Source of the DNA: Paenibacillaceae bacterium
GTDB lineage: Bacteria > Bacillota > Bacilli > Paenibacillales > YIM-B00363
Reading direction: 5' to 3'
DNA: 16,573 bases
Assembly (NCBI GenBank): GCA_018969805.1
Contig: JAGWXQ010000007.1
Location: forward strand, 1 to 16,573
Shown here: positions 1-8,579 of the stretch, piece by piece
How positions within the stretch are numbered: the stretch's first letter is position 1
How the letters are laid out: each line of letters starts with the position of its first letter
Notes under the pieces: generated by a model
What the model was told of the DNA's origin: nothing
Databases searched by the model: none
The model's input: the letters and a program-made list of their open reading frames with translations, nothing else
Made by a program: the position numbers and the translations under genes

Positions 1-80
1 TTTGCTTCTTTTTGTCCGACGATGTACGCATCTAGCTCAGAGACGATTTGCTTCGGTGTCAGTGCCTCCGACAAACTCAT
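1..80 (-). CDS. hslU: HslU (ClpY) ATPase subunit, N-terminal end only
   Basis: Partial gene running off the left edge; only about 26 codons are visible, starting at the ATG at 80. The translation begins MSLSEALTPKQIVSELDAYI and continues VGQKEAK, the usual N-terminus of HslU (a TP-x-I-V-x-x-LD-x-YI-x-GQ-x-x-AK signature). HslU is the AAA+ unfoldase that feeds substrates to the HslV peptidase in the cytoplasm. The start ATG overlaps the hslV stop (ATGA at 77–80), and a GGGAGG Shine-Dalgarno lies inside the last hslV codons. The two are therefore translationally coupled, as expected for subunits of one complex. Walker motifs and the rest of the protein lie outside the window. Identification is firm because of both the sequence and the adjacent hslV. 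Confidence 0.93.
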   Translation of the reverse strand, partial: MSLSEALTPKQIVSELDAYIVGQKEA

Positions 81-625
81 ACACCTCCCTCAATCGTTTC
101 CACAACGATCGCGTCGTTTGTATATACACACAAATCGGATGCGATGCGCAACGCCGTCTCGGCAATCGTACGGGCATCCATTTGTGCGTGCAGCCGCAAG
201 GCGCGAGCAGCCGCCAATGCGTACGGTGCGCCAGAGCCGATCGCGATGACTCCGTCGTCTGGCTGGATCACTTCCCCTGTACCAGAAAGCACGAGCATGT
301 GCCGTGCATCGACGACGATCATCATTGCCTCCAGCCTCCGCAAGATGCGATCGCCCCGCCATTGCTTCGTCAGCTCGATGGCTGCCCTCTGGATGTTTCC
401 GTCGTGCTGTTCGAGCTTTCCTTCAAATGCATCAAACAACGTAATCGCGTCCGCAACGGAACCAGCAAACCCTGCCAAAACCCGCCCATGGTACAATCGC
501 CGCAGTTTTTTTGCCGTGTGTTTGAGAATCATTTGCTGGCCAAACGTCACTTGTCCATCGCCTGCCATGGCCGTTTGTCCATCGCGTAAGACGGCGACGA
601 TTGTCGTCGCATGCATCGTATTCAC
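77..625 (-). CDS. hslV: HslV (ClpQ/CodW) ATP-dependent protease, peptidase subunit
   Basis: Peptidase subunit of the HslUV two-component protease, an N-terminal-nucleophile (proteasome beta-like) threonine protease; 182 residues, normal for the family. The start MNTMHATTIVAV carries a short propeptide. By comparison with the family, cleavage before Thr7 would expose the catalytic Thr. Asp23 (in GDG) and Lys39 (in HTAKK) fall at the positions of Asp17 and Lys33 of mature HslV. Other family signatures are SGDGQVTFGQ-like AGDGQVTFGQ, LAGFAGSVADA, LEAMMIV and IGSGAPYALAAARAL. I chose the GTG at 625 because AGGGGAGG lies 7 nt upstream; the ATG at 616 is possible but its spacing would be 16. The gene follows xerC by 18 bp and overlaps hslU by 4 bp. 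Bacillus CodW uses an N-terminal Ser nucleophile, whereas here Thr is present as in most HslV proteins. Confidence 0.97.
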   Translation of the reverse strand: MNTMHATTIVAVLRDGQTAMAGDGQVTFGQQMILKHTAKKLRRLYHGRVLAGFAGSVADAITLFDAFEGKLEQHDGNIQRAAIELTKQWRGDRILRRLEAMMIVVDARHMLVLSGTGEVIQPDDGVIAIGSGAPYALAAARALRLHAQMDARTIAETALRIASDLCVYTNDAIVVETIEGGV

Positions 626-643
626 AAATGTGCCTCCCCTTTT

Positions 644-1519
644 TTACGCACGTGGGTGAAATTGATTGTATACCGATTGGATGCGGTCGTGCGTCATGTG
701 CGTGTATAGCTGTGTCGTCGCTATGGACGCATGACCGAGTAGCTTTTGGACACTGCGCAAATCCGCGCCCCCTTCGATCATGTGCGTCGCATAACTATGG
801 CGCAACGTATGCGGTGTCGTTTGCGCAGGCATGCCCGTGCGTTTTGCGCGCGTGCATACGATCGTGCGGATGCTGCGATCGGACAACGGTTTGCCGAAGC
901 GATTGAGCCACAACGCCGTCGTGTGGGAATGGAAACATACCCGCTCAGTTTCGATGTATGTGCGCACGCTGTGCACCGCGTAGGCACCGATCGGTACGTC
1001 GCGCTGCTGGTTGCCTTTTCCCCACACGCGTGCGATGCCTGTTCGCAAGCACACCGCATCAATGGTCAGTGCGGCAAGTTCCCCGATGCGCAGTCCACCA
1101 CCGTACAGTACGTCACACAGTGCTTGGTCGCGCCAAGGAAACGCCGATGGCTGCCGTTGCATCAAGTCGTGTGCCTGATCAATGCTCAGTACGATCGGCA
1201 GTGTGCGATCGAATCGGGGTGTGCGCATCGTCGCCAGCGGATTTTGTGCAATGACCGCCGTCGCATGCAAAAAATCAAACCACGTGCGCAACGCACATAC
1301 GTTGCGTGCCAAGGAGCGTTTGCTCGTACCCGCATTTTGCCGCACGCCCAAATACGCCCGAACGTGCCAAGCCGTAACCGCCTCAACAGCACATTCTGGT
1401 TGCACGTATGCGACAAAACGCATAATGTCCCCACGATAGCTGCGGATCGTGTGGGGTGAACATTGGCGTTCGACTTCAAGTACACGCAAAAACTCCGCCG
1501 CTGCTGCACTGATGCTCAT
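644..1519 (-). CDS. xerC: Tyrosine recombinase XerC (CodV)
   Basis: Site-specific tyrosine recombinase of the XerC/XerD family, which resolves chromosome dimers at dif with a partner Xer protein. It is 291 residues, with an N-terminal SAM-like core-binding domain (about 5–90; VERQCSPHTIRSYRGD is typical) and a C-terminal catalytic domain. All catalytic residues are present: Arg144 (GGGLRIGEL), Lys168 (VWGKGN), His237 and Arg240 (PHTLRHSYATH), His263 (LLGHASIATTQ) and Tyr272 (LYTH). The ATG overlaps the topA stop (ATGA, 1516–1519). I see no good Shine-Dalgarno before it, so translation probably depends on coupling to topA. Its position between topA and hslV matches codV of Bacillus, which favours XerC over XerD. 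The trmFO gene that lies between topA and codV in Bacillus is absent. Confidence 0.95.
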   Translation of the reverse strand: MSISAAAAEFLRVLEVERQCSPHTIRSYRGDIMRFVAYVQPECAVEAVTAWHVRAYLGVRQNAGTSKRSLARNVCALRTWFDFLHATAVIAQNPLATMRTPRFDRTLPIVLSIDQAHDLMQRQPSAFPWRDQALCDVLYGGGLRIGELAALTIDAVCLRTGIARVWGKGNQQRDVPIGAYAVHSVRTYIETERVCFHSHTTALWLNRFGKPLSDRSIRTIVCTRAKRTGMPAQTTPHTLRHSYATHMIEGGADLRSVQKLLGHASIATTQLYTHMTHDRIQSVYNQFHPRA

Positions 1520-3588
1520 GATGTTTGCATCGGTGTGCGTTCATGGCATTGAACACATTGGCTGACCGGTTGCTTGCGGATCATTTTTTTCACGAGTGTC
1601 CCCTCGCATTTTGCGCATCGGGTGGACAGTGGTTGGTCCCACGACGTGTAGTCACACGTGGGATACGCGCTGCATCCAAAAAACACACGTCCTTTTTTGC
1701 TTCTGCGCTCTACGATCGCCCCTTCATGGCACTTTGGACACGTCACGCCGATGGAGCGAACAATCGGTTTTACGTTGCGGCAATCTGGAAATCCCGAGCA
1801 AGCGATAAATTTGCCGTATCGTCCCATTTTAAACAACAGCGGTTTTCCACATTCTGTACACGATTCGCCGGCTTCTTCGTCCCGCACGGTCAGCTGTTGC
1901 ATTTGTTCATGGGCGACACCGAGACGTACAGAAAGTGTGTCATAAAATTGTTGGAGCACATCGACCCACGGTTGGTTGCCATGGCCGATTTCATCGAGCT
2001 GCGCTTCCATCGTTGCTGTAAATTCTAAGTTAAGTATTTCTGGAAAAAACAACTCCATTTGCCCGATGACGAGCTCACCAAGTTCTGTCGGGACAAACGC
2101 CTTTTCTTCAATAGCGACATACCCGCGCTTTTTGATCGTCTCGATGGTCGGTGCATACGTACTCGGTCTGCCGATGCCCCGCTCTTCGAGTTCTTTGACG
2201 AGGCGGGACTCTGTATACCGCGGAGGGGGCATCGTAAAATGCTGTTTGGGGTCGAGCCCAAGCAGTGCCACACGATCTCCGGTACGCAGCTGCGGAAGCA
2301 TCGCCTCTGCTTTTTCTTCTTCGGTCAAATCCGAATACGCCTGCAAAAAGCCAGGAAACTGAATGCGCGATCCGTGCGCACGAAAGACGACCCCTTCGTG
2401 TTCGAGTGTCGCGGTGACGGTATCAAAAACGGCAGGTGCCATTTGCGATGCGATAAACCGATTCCATATGAGCTCGTATAAGCGATATTGATCCCGTGAA
2501 AGCGCATCTTTGATCGATGCTGGAGTCAATGCCATCGTCGTCGGACGTATCGCTTCGTGCGCATCTTGCGCGGCATTTTTTTTCGTATGCACGCGGGGCG
2601 ATGCGGGCACGTACTGGTCGCCATATGCGGTACGTATGTGCGCACGCGCTTCGTCGGATGCCGTCTGGGAGACGCGCGTCGAATCGGTACGCAAGTACGT
2701 GATCAGACCGAGCGTCCCGTATGTGTGGATGTCCACGCCCTCATACAGCTGCTGCGCGATCAGCATCGTCTTCACCGCACGAAATCCTAGCTTTCTTCCC
2801 GCTTCTTGCTGCAAGGTACTCGTCGTAAACGGTGGCGGGGAATGCCGCAACCGCTGCTTTTCGCGCACATCCGTGACGTACAGTGCATCCGTGTGCATGC
2901 GCGCCATGACGGCATCGGCATCTTCTTTGGACGAGAGCTTCTTTTTTTCTCCGTCAATAGACACATACTTCGCGGTACATGATCCCCCCGATGCACGGAC
3001 GTGTGCGGTAATCGTCCAATACTCTTCGGGGATAAATTGTTGGATTTCGCGCTCGCGATCTAAGATGATTTTTACGGCCACAGATTGCACGCGTCCTGCC
3101 GAGAGCCCTTTTTTGACTTTTTTCCACAACAAAGGGCTGATGTTGTACCCGACAAGCCGGTCCAAAATGCGCCGGGCTTGCTGGGCGTGGACGAGATGCA
3201 TATCGATCGGACGCGGATGGGCAAACGCGTCTTTGACCGCTTGTTTCGTAATCTCATGAAAGACAACACGACACGGTTCGTGTTCGGGGATGTCCAAATA
3301 GTGCGCCAAATGCCAGGCGATCGCTTCGCCTTCGCGGTCTGGATCCGCTGCCAAGACGACGCGTTTGACTTTTTTTCGAGCCGCTTTTAGTGCTTTTATC
3401 ATCTCGCCTTTGCCACGAATGGTGATGTATTTTGGGGCAAACGCATTGTCTACCGCGACACCCATTTCACTTTTGGGCAAGTCGCGCACGTGTCCCATCG
3501 AGGCACGCACGATGTACTTGCTGCCCAAATATTTACCGATCGTTTTCGCTTTCGCTGGTGATTCGACGATGACCAATGTGTCTGCCAC
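1516..3588 (-). CDS. topA: DNA topoisomerase I (type IA)
   Basis: Type IA topoisomerase that relaxes negative supercoils through a transient 5'-phosphotyrosine link; 690 residues, like Bacillus TopA. The Toprim domain is at the N-terminus, with Glu9 in VESPAKAKTIGKYLG and the acidic triad at Asp82, Asp84 and Glu86 (AADPDREGEA). The catalytic tyrosine is Tyr298 in GLITYLRTDSTRVS. EERGIGRPSTYAPTIETI (about 468–485) is also diagnostic. The C-terminus has three intact tetracysteine zinc ribbons: C577/C580/C597/C603, C617/C620/C639/C645 and C658/C661/C678/C681. The start is GTG at 3588, with GAGGTGG just upstream. The gene lies 21 bp after dprA and overlaps xerC by 4 bp, consistent with one operon. 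Nothing is missing from the family signature. Confidence 0.98.
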   Translation of the reverse strand: MADTLVIVESPAKAKTIGKYLGSKYIVRASMGHVRDLPKSEMGVAVDNAFAPKYITIRGKGEMIKALKAARKKVKRVVLAADPDREGEAIAWHLAHYLDIPEHEPCRVVFHEITKQAVKDAFAHPRPIDMHLVHAQQARRILDRLVGYNISPLLWKKVKKGLSAGRVQSVAVKIILDREREIQQFIPEEYWTITAHVRASGGSCTAKYVSIDGEKKKLSSKEDADAVMARMHTDALYVTDVREKQRLRHSPPPFTTSTLQQEAGRKLGFRAVKTMLIAQQLYEGVDIHTYGTLGLITYLRTDSTRVSQTASDEARAHIRTAYGDQYVPASPRVHTKKNAAQDAHEAIRPTTMALTPASIKDALSRDQYRLYELIWNRFIASQMAPAVFDTVTATLEHEGVVFRAHGSRIQFPGFLQAYSDLTEEEKAEAMLPQLRTGDRVALLGLDPKQHFTMPPPRYTESRLVKELEERGIGRPSTYAPTIETIKKRGYVAIEEKAFVPTELGELVIGQMELFFPEILNLEFTATMEAQLDEIGHGNQPWVDVLQQFYDTLSVRLGVAHEQMQQLTVRDEEAGESCTECGKPLLFKMGRYGKFIACSGFPDCRNVKPIVRSIGVTCPKCHEGAIVERRSKKGRVFFGCSAYPTCDYTSWDQPLSTRCAKCEGTLVKKMIRKQPVSQCVQCHERTPMQTS

Positions 3589-3609
3589 CGTGCCACCTCA
3601 TTTCTCATT

Positions 3610-4683
3610 TTAAATACACGCGACGTACGTACCGCCCGCTTCCGCACGAATGCACTGCATGCGCAACAACGACAGCACCGCCGCATGAATCGATGTCCGT
3701 GGCAAACCCGTACGATCGTACACGTCGTCGATGCCCATCGGTTCGGCTTGCACACACGCCAACACCATGCGCTCCTCGTCTGAGTGCAGCGGAGAAGCAT
3801 GCATTTGGCTGCTGGACATCGAAATGCGGCACGCCTCCAAGACGTCTTCGGGACGGAGTACGAGCGTCGCCCCTTCACGAATGCGCTCCAAAATGCCCAT
3901 ACTTTTGGGAGACGTAATCATACCAGGTATGCCCATCACTTCTCGATTGTGCGCCAATGCACAATCTGCCGTATGCAGCGATCCACTTCCGTGCGCCGCT
4001 TCGATGACGAGCGTACCGAGCGACAGTCCTGCAATGATGTCGTTGCGCATCAAAAAAGCATGTTTACTCGGACGCACGCCCCATGGAAACGACGTCAATA
4101 CGAGCCCTTCGACTCCGATGCGGTGCTGCACATCGCGATGCTCCGGTGGGTATACGACGTCCAGACCACATGCGAGCACTGCAATCGTCGCCCCACGGGC
4201 ATCCAACGCCCCTCGGTGCGCCTCCGTATCGACACCCCGCGCCAGTCCACTTACGATGCATACGCCCGCCCGAGCAAGCGCCCCCGCAAACGACGATGCG
4301 ACGTGCCGTCCATACGCCGACGGTGCCCGCGTACCGACGATTGCGACCGTAGGCTGCGCGAGGACGTCCCATCGTCCCCGTCCATACAATACCCAAGGAC
4401 GCCGTTTGATGTGCATGAGCAAAGACGGATAATGCGCATCGTATACCGTACATACGTGTACGCCTTGCGCAGCGTACAATTGTCGATGCGCGGCGAGTGC
4501 TTCTTCATGCACGTGTGCCCGTATCGCCTCGACAGCAGTGGCGCGGATCCCCGCCTGTGCCATGACCGCTTCCGCGCGTGCATCGAGCAATGCGCGCAGC
4601 GGTGCACCCGTGCGCACAAGCGCATCGATCACTGACCACCCGACACAGTGCGACAGTCCGATGAGCACGTCCCGATCCCCCAT
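3610..4683 (-). CDS. dprA: DprA/Smf DNA-processing protein
   Basis: DprA binds incoming single-stranded DNA during natural transformation and loads RecA. It is 357 residues: an N-terminal helix-hairpin-helix/SAM-like region (about 1–75), the Rossmann-like core (about 80–285) with VAIVGTRAPSAYGR (113–126) and SGLARGVDTEAHRGAL (145–160), and a C-terminal winged-helix-like segment (about 300–357). The ATG at 4683 has an ideal AGGAGG 7 nt upstream. Two normally strict motifs deviate. The usual FPxRNRIIAGLS reads FLMRNDIIAGLS (210–221), losing Pro and the second Arg. The stretch after GSGSL reads HTADCALAHNREVMGIPG rather than the common ITAxxALExGRxVFAVPG. The overall fold signature is intact, so this may be lineage variation, but DNA-binding residues near RNR could be affected. 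topA follows after 21 bp. Confidence 0.95.
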   Translation of the reverse strand: MGDRDVLIGLSHCVGWSVIDALVRTGAPLRALLDARAEAVMAQAGIRATAVEAIRAHVHEEALAAHRQLYAAQGVHVCTVYDAHYPSLLMHIKRRPWVLYGRGRWDVLAQPTVAIVGTRAPSAYGRHVASSFAGALARAGVCIVSGLARGVDTEAHRGALDARGATIAVLACGLDVVYPPEHRDVQHRIGVEGLVLTSFPWGVRPSKHAFLMRNDIIAGLSLGTLVIEAAHGSGSLHTADCALAHNREVMGIPGMITSPKSMGILERIREGATLVLRPEDVLEACRISMSSSQMHASPLHSDEERMVLACVQAEPMGIDDVYDRTGLPRTSIHAAVLSLLRMQCIRAEAGGTYVACI

Positions 4684-4769
4684 ACAAAGCCCTCCTCACA
4701 TTGCGTCAGAGTGGCGATGATCGGTGCTTCCGTCATGCTCTGGTGTTCTTTGAACCGCGCACGCATCGT

Positions 4770-5708
4770 TTAGGCAGTGATTGGCACTGCCGTCATACAC
4801 CGCTCAAGCAACCCGTGCTCTGTGAGCACTGCAGCGAGCGTCGATCCGAGATCCGATGGTGTCGGTGCTACGCGAATCCCGCATCGGTTTAGCGTCTGTA
4901 TTTTTTCAGCAGCCGTCCCTTTCCCCCCAGAAACGATCGCCCCCGCGTGTCCCATGCGGCGACCCGGAGGCGCCGTCTGTCCTCCAATAAAGCCGATGAC
5001 CGGTTTGTTCATATGCGCTGCAATCCACTCTGCTGCTTCCTCTTCTGCCGTGCCCCCGATTTCCCCTAGGAGCATCACGGCAAGCGTCTGTGGATCTTCA
5101 TTAAATAGCGACAATATATCAATAAATTCACTGCCTTTGACCGGATCGCCCCCAATTCCGACTGCGGTCGATTGCCCGATGCCACGCGTCGTGCACTGGT
5201 GTACCGCTTCGTACGTCAGCGTACCCGAACGCGAGACGATGCCGATGTGTCCAGGCGTATGAATATAGCCAGGCATAATGCCGATTTTGCACTGACCGGG
5301 CGTGATGACCCCAGGACAGTTTGGCCCGATCAGACGCGACGATGAGCCGTGCATGTATCGCTTCACTTTCACCATATCGAGCACAGGAATGCCCTCTGTA
5401 ATGCACACGATGAGCGGAATGCCCGCATCAGTCGCCTCCATAATCGCATCCGCAGCAAAGAGCGGGGGGACGTAAATGACCGTGGCATTGGCATCCGTCG
5501 CTTTTTTTGCCTCGCGTACCGTATCAAACACCGGGATTTGTTTTCCCCCATCGACATCAAACGTGACCGACGTACCGCCTTTTCCAGGCGTGCATCCTGC
5601 GACGATCTTCGTGCCGTACGCAAGCGCACCTTCCGTATGAAATTTCCCTGTCGCCCCAGTAATCCCTTGCGTGATGACGCGCGTGTGCTGATCGACCAAA
5701 ATGCTCAT
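4770..5708 (-). CDS. sucD: Succinyl-CoA synthetase alpha subunit
   Basis: ADP-forming succinyl-CoA synthetase alpha subunit (TCA cycle), which binds CoA and carries the phosphohistidine; 312 residues, slightly longer than the usual 290–300. Visible signatures are the CoA-binding Rossmann domain with GITGATGKFHTEGALAYGT (about 15–33) and GCTPGKGG (38–45), LIGPNCPGVITPGQCKIGIMPG (about 126–147), VSRSGTLTYEAV (158–169), and the active-site histidine His254 in GRRMGHAGAIVSGGKGTA. The ATG overlaps the sucC stop (ATGA, 5705–5708), and AAGGAGG lies 8 nt upstream. The extra length is a C-terminal tail after LTEHGLLERC. Alpha and beta subunits form one transcription unit with sucC. Confidence 0.98.
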   Translation of the reverse strand: MSILVDQHTRVITQGITGATGKFHTEGALAYGTKIVAGCTPGKGGTSVTFDVDGGKQIPVFDTVREAKKATDANATVIYVPPLFAADAIMEATDAGIPLIVCITEGIPVLDMVKVKRYMHGSSSRLIGPNCPGVITPGQCKIGIMPGYIHTPGHIGIVSRSGTLTYEAVHQCTTRGIGQSTAVGIGGDPVKGSEFIDILSLFNEDPQTLAVMLLGEIGGTAEEEAAEWIAAHMNKPVIGFIGGQTAPPGRRMGHAGAIVSGGKGTAAEKIQTLNRCGIRVAPTPSDLGSTLAAVLTEHGLLERCMTAVPITA

Positions 5709-6895
5709 TGGGCTGTTCCTCCTTCAGCGGATGCACAAGAGACGAGGGCGACGATTTTTTGCGCACCGTCTGCCATCGAATCGGCGGTGTGTATCGCAAG
5801 AGACGACTGCGCGAGCAGCTGTTTGCCTTGTTGCACGTTTGTCCCTTCGAGACGCACGACGAGCGGTCGATCGAGCCCTACTTCGCGCGCCGCGGCAATA
5901 ATGCCATCGGCAATGACGTCACACCGCATAATGCCCCCAAAAATGTTGACAAAAATCCCCTTCACCGATGCATCCGACAAAATAATTTTAAACGCTTCCG
6001 TCACTTTTTGTGTCGTCGCTCCCCCGCCGACATCGAGAAAGTTTGCTGGACGTCCCCCATAATGCGAAATGATGTCCATCGTCGCCATCGCAAGCCCTGC
6101 CCCATTGACCATACATCCGATGTTGCCATCAAGCGCGATATACGACAAATCAAATGCCGATGCTTGAATTTCGCGGGCATCTTCCTCACTCAAATCGCGC
6201 AACGCCACGATCTCTGGCTGCCGAACGAGTGCGTTCGCATCAAAAGACAATTTTGCATCAAGGGCGATCCATTCGTTTGTTCCCGTCAGTACGAGCGGAT
6301 TAATTTCTGCAATCGCACAATCACATGAGATAAAGACGGTATACAATTTTTGCACGAGTGCGACAAACGCACCGACCGTCTGTTTCGGAATACCGAGTGC
6401 AAACGCGATGTTGCGTGCTTGAAACGGCATGAGTCCGATGACCGGATCGACGGTTTCCCGCACGATGCGCTCCGGTGTGCGCTCTGCCACTTCTTCGATG
6501 TCCATACCGCCTTCTGACGATGCCATCACGACGACTCGTCCACTCCCGCGATCGACGACGACTGCGACGTAATATTCTTTGACGATGTCGCACCCTTCTT
6601 CAATAAGCAACCGCTGGACTTGCTTGCCGTCTGAACCTGTCTGGTGCGTGATCAGCACTTTTCCGAGCAACTCCGACGCATACGGCAATACGTCTGCGCG
6701 GGACTTCGCGAGCTTCACGCCCCCCGCTTTCCCACGCCCCCCCGCATGGATTTGCGCCTTGACGACGACGACTTCGGTATGCAGTGTGTGGGCCACTGCG
6801 ACCGCTTCTTCCGGTGTATATGCGACTCCTCCGCGCGGGGTCGCGATGCCGTACGATGCCAAAATTGCTTTTGCCTGATGCTCATGAATGTTCAT
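5705..6895 (-). CDS. sucC: Succinyl-CoA synthetase beta subunit
   Basis: Beta subunit of succinyl-CoA synthetase, which binds nucleotide and succinate; 396 residues from the chosen start. It begins MNIHEHQAKAILASYGI, the standard N-terminus. ATP-grasp features include VVKAQIHAGGRGKAGGVKLA, AEINPLVLT (an Mg-binding segment), DLSYIALDGNIGCMVNGAGLAMATMD, GGRPANFLDVGGGA, and the C-terminal IFVNIFGGIMRCDVIADGI and RLEGTNVQQGK. The ATG at 6895 is preferred because GGGTGGTG sits about 7 nt upstream and it matches family N-termini; an in-frame TTG at 6916 would add seven unlikely residues. It overlaps sucD by 4 bp. A promoter with an extended -10 lies just upstream (6936–6944). Confidence 0.98.
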   Translation of the reverse strand: MNIHEHQAKAILASYGIATPRGGVAYTPEEAVAVAHTLHTEVVVVKAQIHAGGRGKAGGVKLAKSRADVLPYASELLGKVLITHQTGSDGKQVQRLLIEEGCDIVKEYYVAVVVDRGSGRVVVMASSEGGMDIEEVAERTPERIVRETVDPVIGLMPFQARNIAFALGIPKQTVGAFVALVQKLYTVFISCDCAIAEINPLVLTGTNEWIALDAKLSFDANALVRQPEIVALRDLSEEDAREIQASAFDLSYIALDGNIGCMVNGAGLAMATMDIISHYGGRPANFLDVGGGATTQKVTEAFKIILSDASVKGIFVNIFGGIMRCDVIADGIIAAAREVGLDRPLVVRLEGTNVQQGKQLLAQSSLAIHTADSMADGAQKIVALVSCASAEGGTAQ

Positions 6896-6913
6896 CCCGT
6901 GCACCACCCTTTC

Positions 6914-6939
6914 CAATAGGTTTGTACCCGCACCTATTG
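6914..6939. promoter_or_regulatory. Inverted repeat overlapping the sucC promoter (putative operator)
   Basis: A perfect 8-bp inverted repeat, CAATAGGT at 6914–6921 and ACCTATTG at 6932–6939, is separated by 10 nt. One arm overlaps the -10 hexamer and the other lies about 8–15 nt after the expected transcription start. The RNA could not contain both full arms, so a protein-binding site is more likely than an RNA hairpin. The binding protein is unknown. Confidence 0.5.
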
Positions 6940-6944
6940 TATCA
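6936..6944 (-). promoter_or_regulatory. sucCD promoter, extended -10
   Basis: On the minus strand TGATACAAT is an extended -10 element (TGn plus TACAAT, hexamer at 6936–6941), about 40 nt before the sucC ATG. The -35 region is weak (TTTCCG or TTCCGT at 17–18 nt spacing), as is common with extended -10 promoters. Transcription should start near 6929. Confidence 0.6.
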
Positions 6945-7058
6945 GACGATGCCCGATTACGGAAATCCCACGAGTATTTCCCGGTACATAAGATTTTCTA
7001 CGATCATCCGACGTGCGTGTCGAATGTGCATACAAAAAAACGGGTACGATGTGTCACA

Positions 7059-8579
7059 TTATGTCGCATGCAATTGTCCGAGTCTGCGATCGAGCGCACG
7101 GGTAAACAACGCTTCTTGCATATGAGGCACATCGATGTGGGCACTGCCTTCGATGTCCGCAATCGTGCGTGCGATTTTGATCAGTCGATCGTGTGCGCGC
7201 GGGCTCAATCCCATCGTCTCCATCGCCTGCAACAGCACTTCGCGCACCGCATCCGAAAGCGGACACACGATGGGCAATATATGAGACGGAATGTGCGCAT
7301 TTGCTCGTACACCATACGCAGCATTTCGCGCATATCCAAACGATTGTGCGCGGACGATATCCGCTTTCATCTCCGCCGATGTGCGCGTCACGATCGGGCG
7401 ACGCACGTCATGGGAGCGCAAGCGCGGGACGTCGATGTGCATATCGAGCCGATCGAGCATCGGTCCTGAAAGGTGGCCGATGTATTTGCGCTTCATGCGC
7501 TCCGTACACGTACATATGCGCGTCCGATCTTCGTATCCGTCGTATCCACAAGGACATGGGTTCATCGTCGCAGCCAACATAAATTGTGTCGGAAACGTCA
7601 CCGTCGCGCGCACACGCGCAATCGTAATGCACCCTTCTTCCAGAGGCTGCCGCAAGCAATCGAGCGTAGATCGCCGATACTCGGCGCATTCGTCCAAAAA
7701 CAACACCCCACGATGCGCCAAGCTCGCCTCCCCAAGCGACGGCTTGCTCCCCCCACCGACAAGACCTTGCGCCGATATCGTATGATGGGGCATCCGAAAG
7801 GGCCTCCTCCTTCTCCCTAATGGATCGATCCCGAGCGCACTCGAAATACGCATCACATCGAGCGCTTCGTCTTCTTCCAGCGGGGGCAACACCGACGGCA
7901 ACCGACGCATGAGCATCGTCTTCCCCGCTCCAGGTGGTCCGATCAGCAACAGATGGTGGTTTCCCGCGACGGCAATGACGATCGCACGCTTGACCGTGTG
8001 CAACCCCTGTACTTCGCCATAATCACCGCAGTCCAGCGGTTGTTCTTCTTGTACCTGCACGCCGTCCCCGACGACCGTACGGTGTGGCAACACGACATCA
8101 CGCAGTGTGCGCAAAGGGACGATGCGCATATTCGTGACGAGCATCGCCTCCGCTTCGTTTGCTTCCGGTACGTATGCGGTGTGTACGCCGCGATTGCGCG
8201 CAGCAAGCAACATCGGAAGTACACCACACACCGGACGCACTTCTCCACGAAGGGACAGCTCCCCGATAAATACCGCATCGCCCGCATCGTCCCATTGGCC
8301 CGTCGTGCGCAAAATGCCGACCGCGATCGCCACATCCAACGCCGCGCCTTCTTTGCGCACGTCCGCCGGTGCCAAATTGACCGTGACACGGCCCATCGGA
8401 AAACGGAATTGCTCGTTTTTGAGCGCAGCGCGCACCCGATCGACTGACTCGCGTACCGCAACATCCGGTAGTCCGACAATCGAAAACTGCGGGACACCCG
8501 GCGCAACATCGACCTCAACATCGACGAGTGCCCCATCGATGCCGTGGATACAAGCCCCCAAACACGTCCCAACGATCAC
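7059..8579 (-). CDS. comM: YifB/ComM family Mg-chelatase-like AAA+ ATPase
   Basis: Full-length ComM/YifB-type protein, 506 residues. In naturally transformable bacteria ComM is a hexameric helicase that promotes branch migration and integration of transforming DNA. The N-terminal domain (about 1–185) has the ribosomal-S5-like signature PQFSIVGLPDVAVRESVDRVRAAL and KEGAALDVAIAVGIL. The AAA+ core has Walker A GPPGAGKT (214–221), MPHHTISAQGLVGGG, and Walker B VLFLDE (Asp296/Glu297). A Mg-chelatase C-terminal domain follows. I chose the GTG at 8579 (MIVGTCLGACIHGIDG) because GGGAGG lies 7 nt upstream and family members start there; an upstream in-frame ATG lacks a Shine-Dalgarno. Its neighbour dprA, also used in transformation, is four genes on. 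Promoter and leader hairpin are listed separately. Confidence 0.95.
   Translation of the reverse strand: MIVGTCLGACIHGIDGALVDVEVDVAPGVPQFSIVGLPDVAVRESVDRVRAALKNEQFRFPMGRVTVNLAPADVRKEGAALDVAIAVGILRTTGQWDDAGDAVFIGELSLRGEVRPVCGVLPMLLAARNRGVHTAYVPEANEAEAMLVTNMRIVPLRTLRDVVLPHRTVVGDGVQVQEEQPLDCGDYGEVQGLHTVKRAIVIAVAGNHHLLLIGPPGAGKTMLMRRLPSVLPPLEEDEALDVMRISSALGIDPLGRRRRPFRMPHHTISAQGLVGGGSKPSLGEASLAHRGVLFLDECAEYRRSTLDCLRQPLEEGCITIARVRATVTFPTQFMLAATMNPCPCGYDGYEDRTRICTCTERMKRKYIGHLSGPMLDRLDMHIDVPRLRSHDVRRPIVTRTSAEMKADIVRAQSFGYARNAAYGVRANAHIPSHILPIVCPLSDAVREVLLQAMETMGLSPRAHDRLIKIARTIADIEGSAHIDVPHMQEALFTRALDRRLGQLHAT

Noticed and set aside
4684..4769. Possible promoter in the 86-bp sucD–dprA gap
   Set aside because: No convincing -35/-10 pair; only the strong dprA Shine-Dalgarno is clear.
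7000..7058. Possible terminator after comM (T7 run at about 7034–7040 on the minus strand)
   Set aside because: I could not find a stable GC-rich stem directly before the T run.
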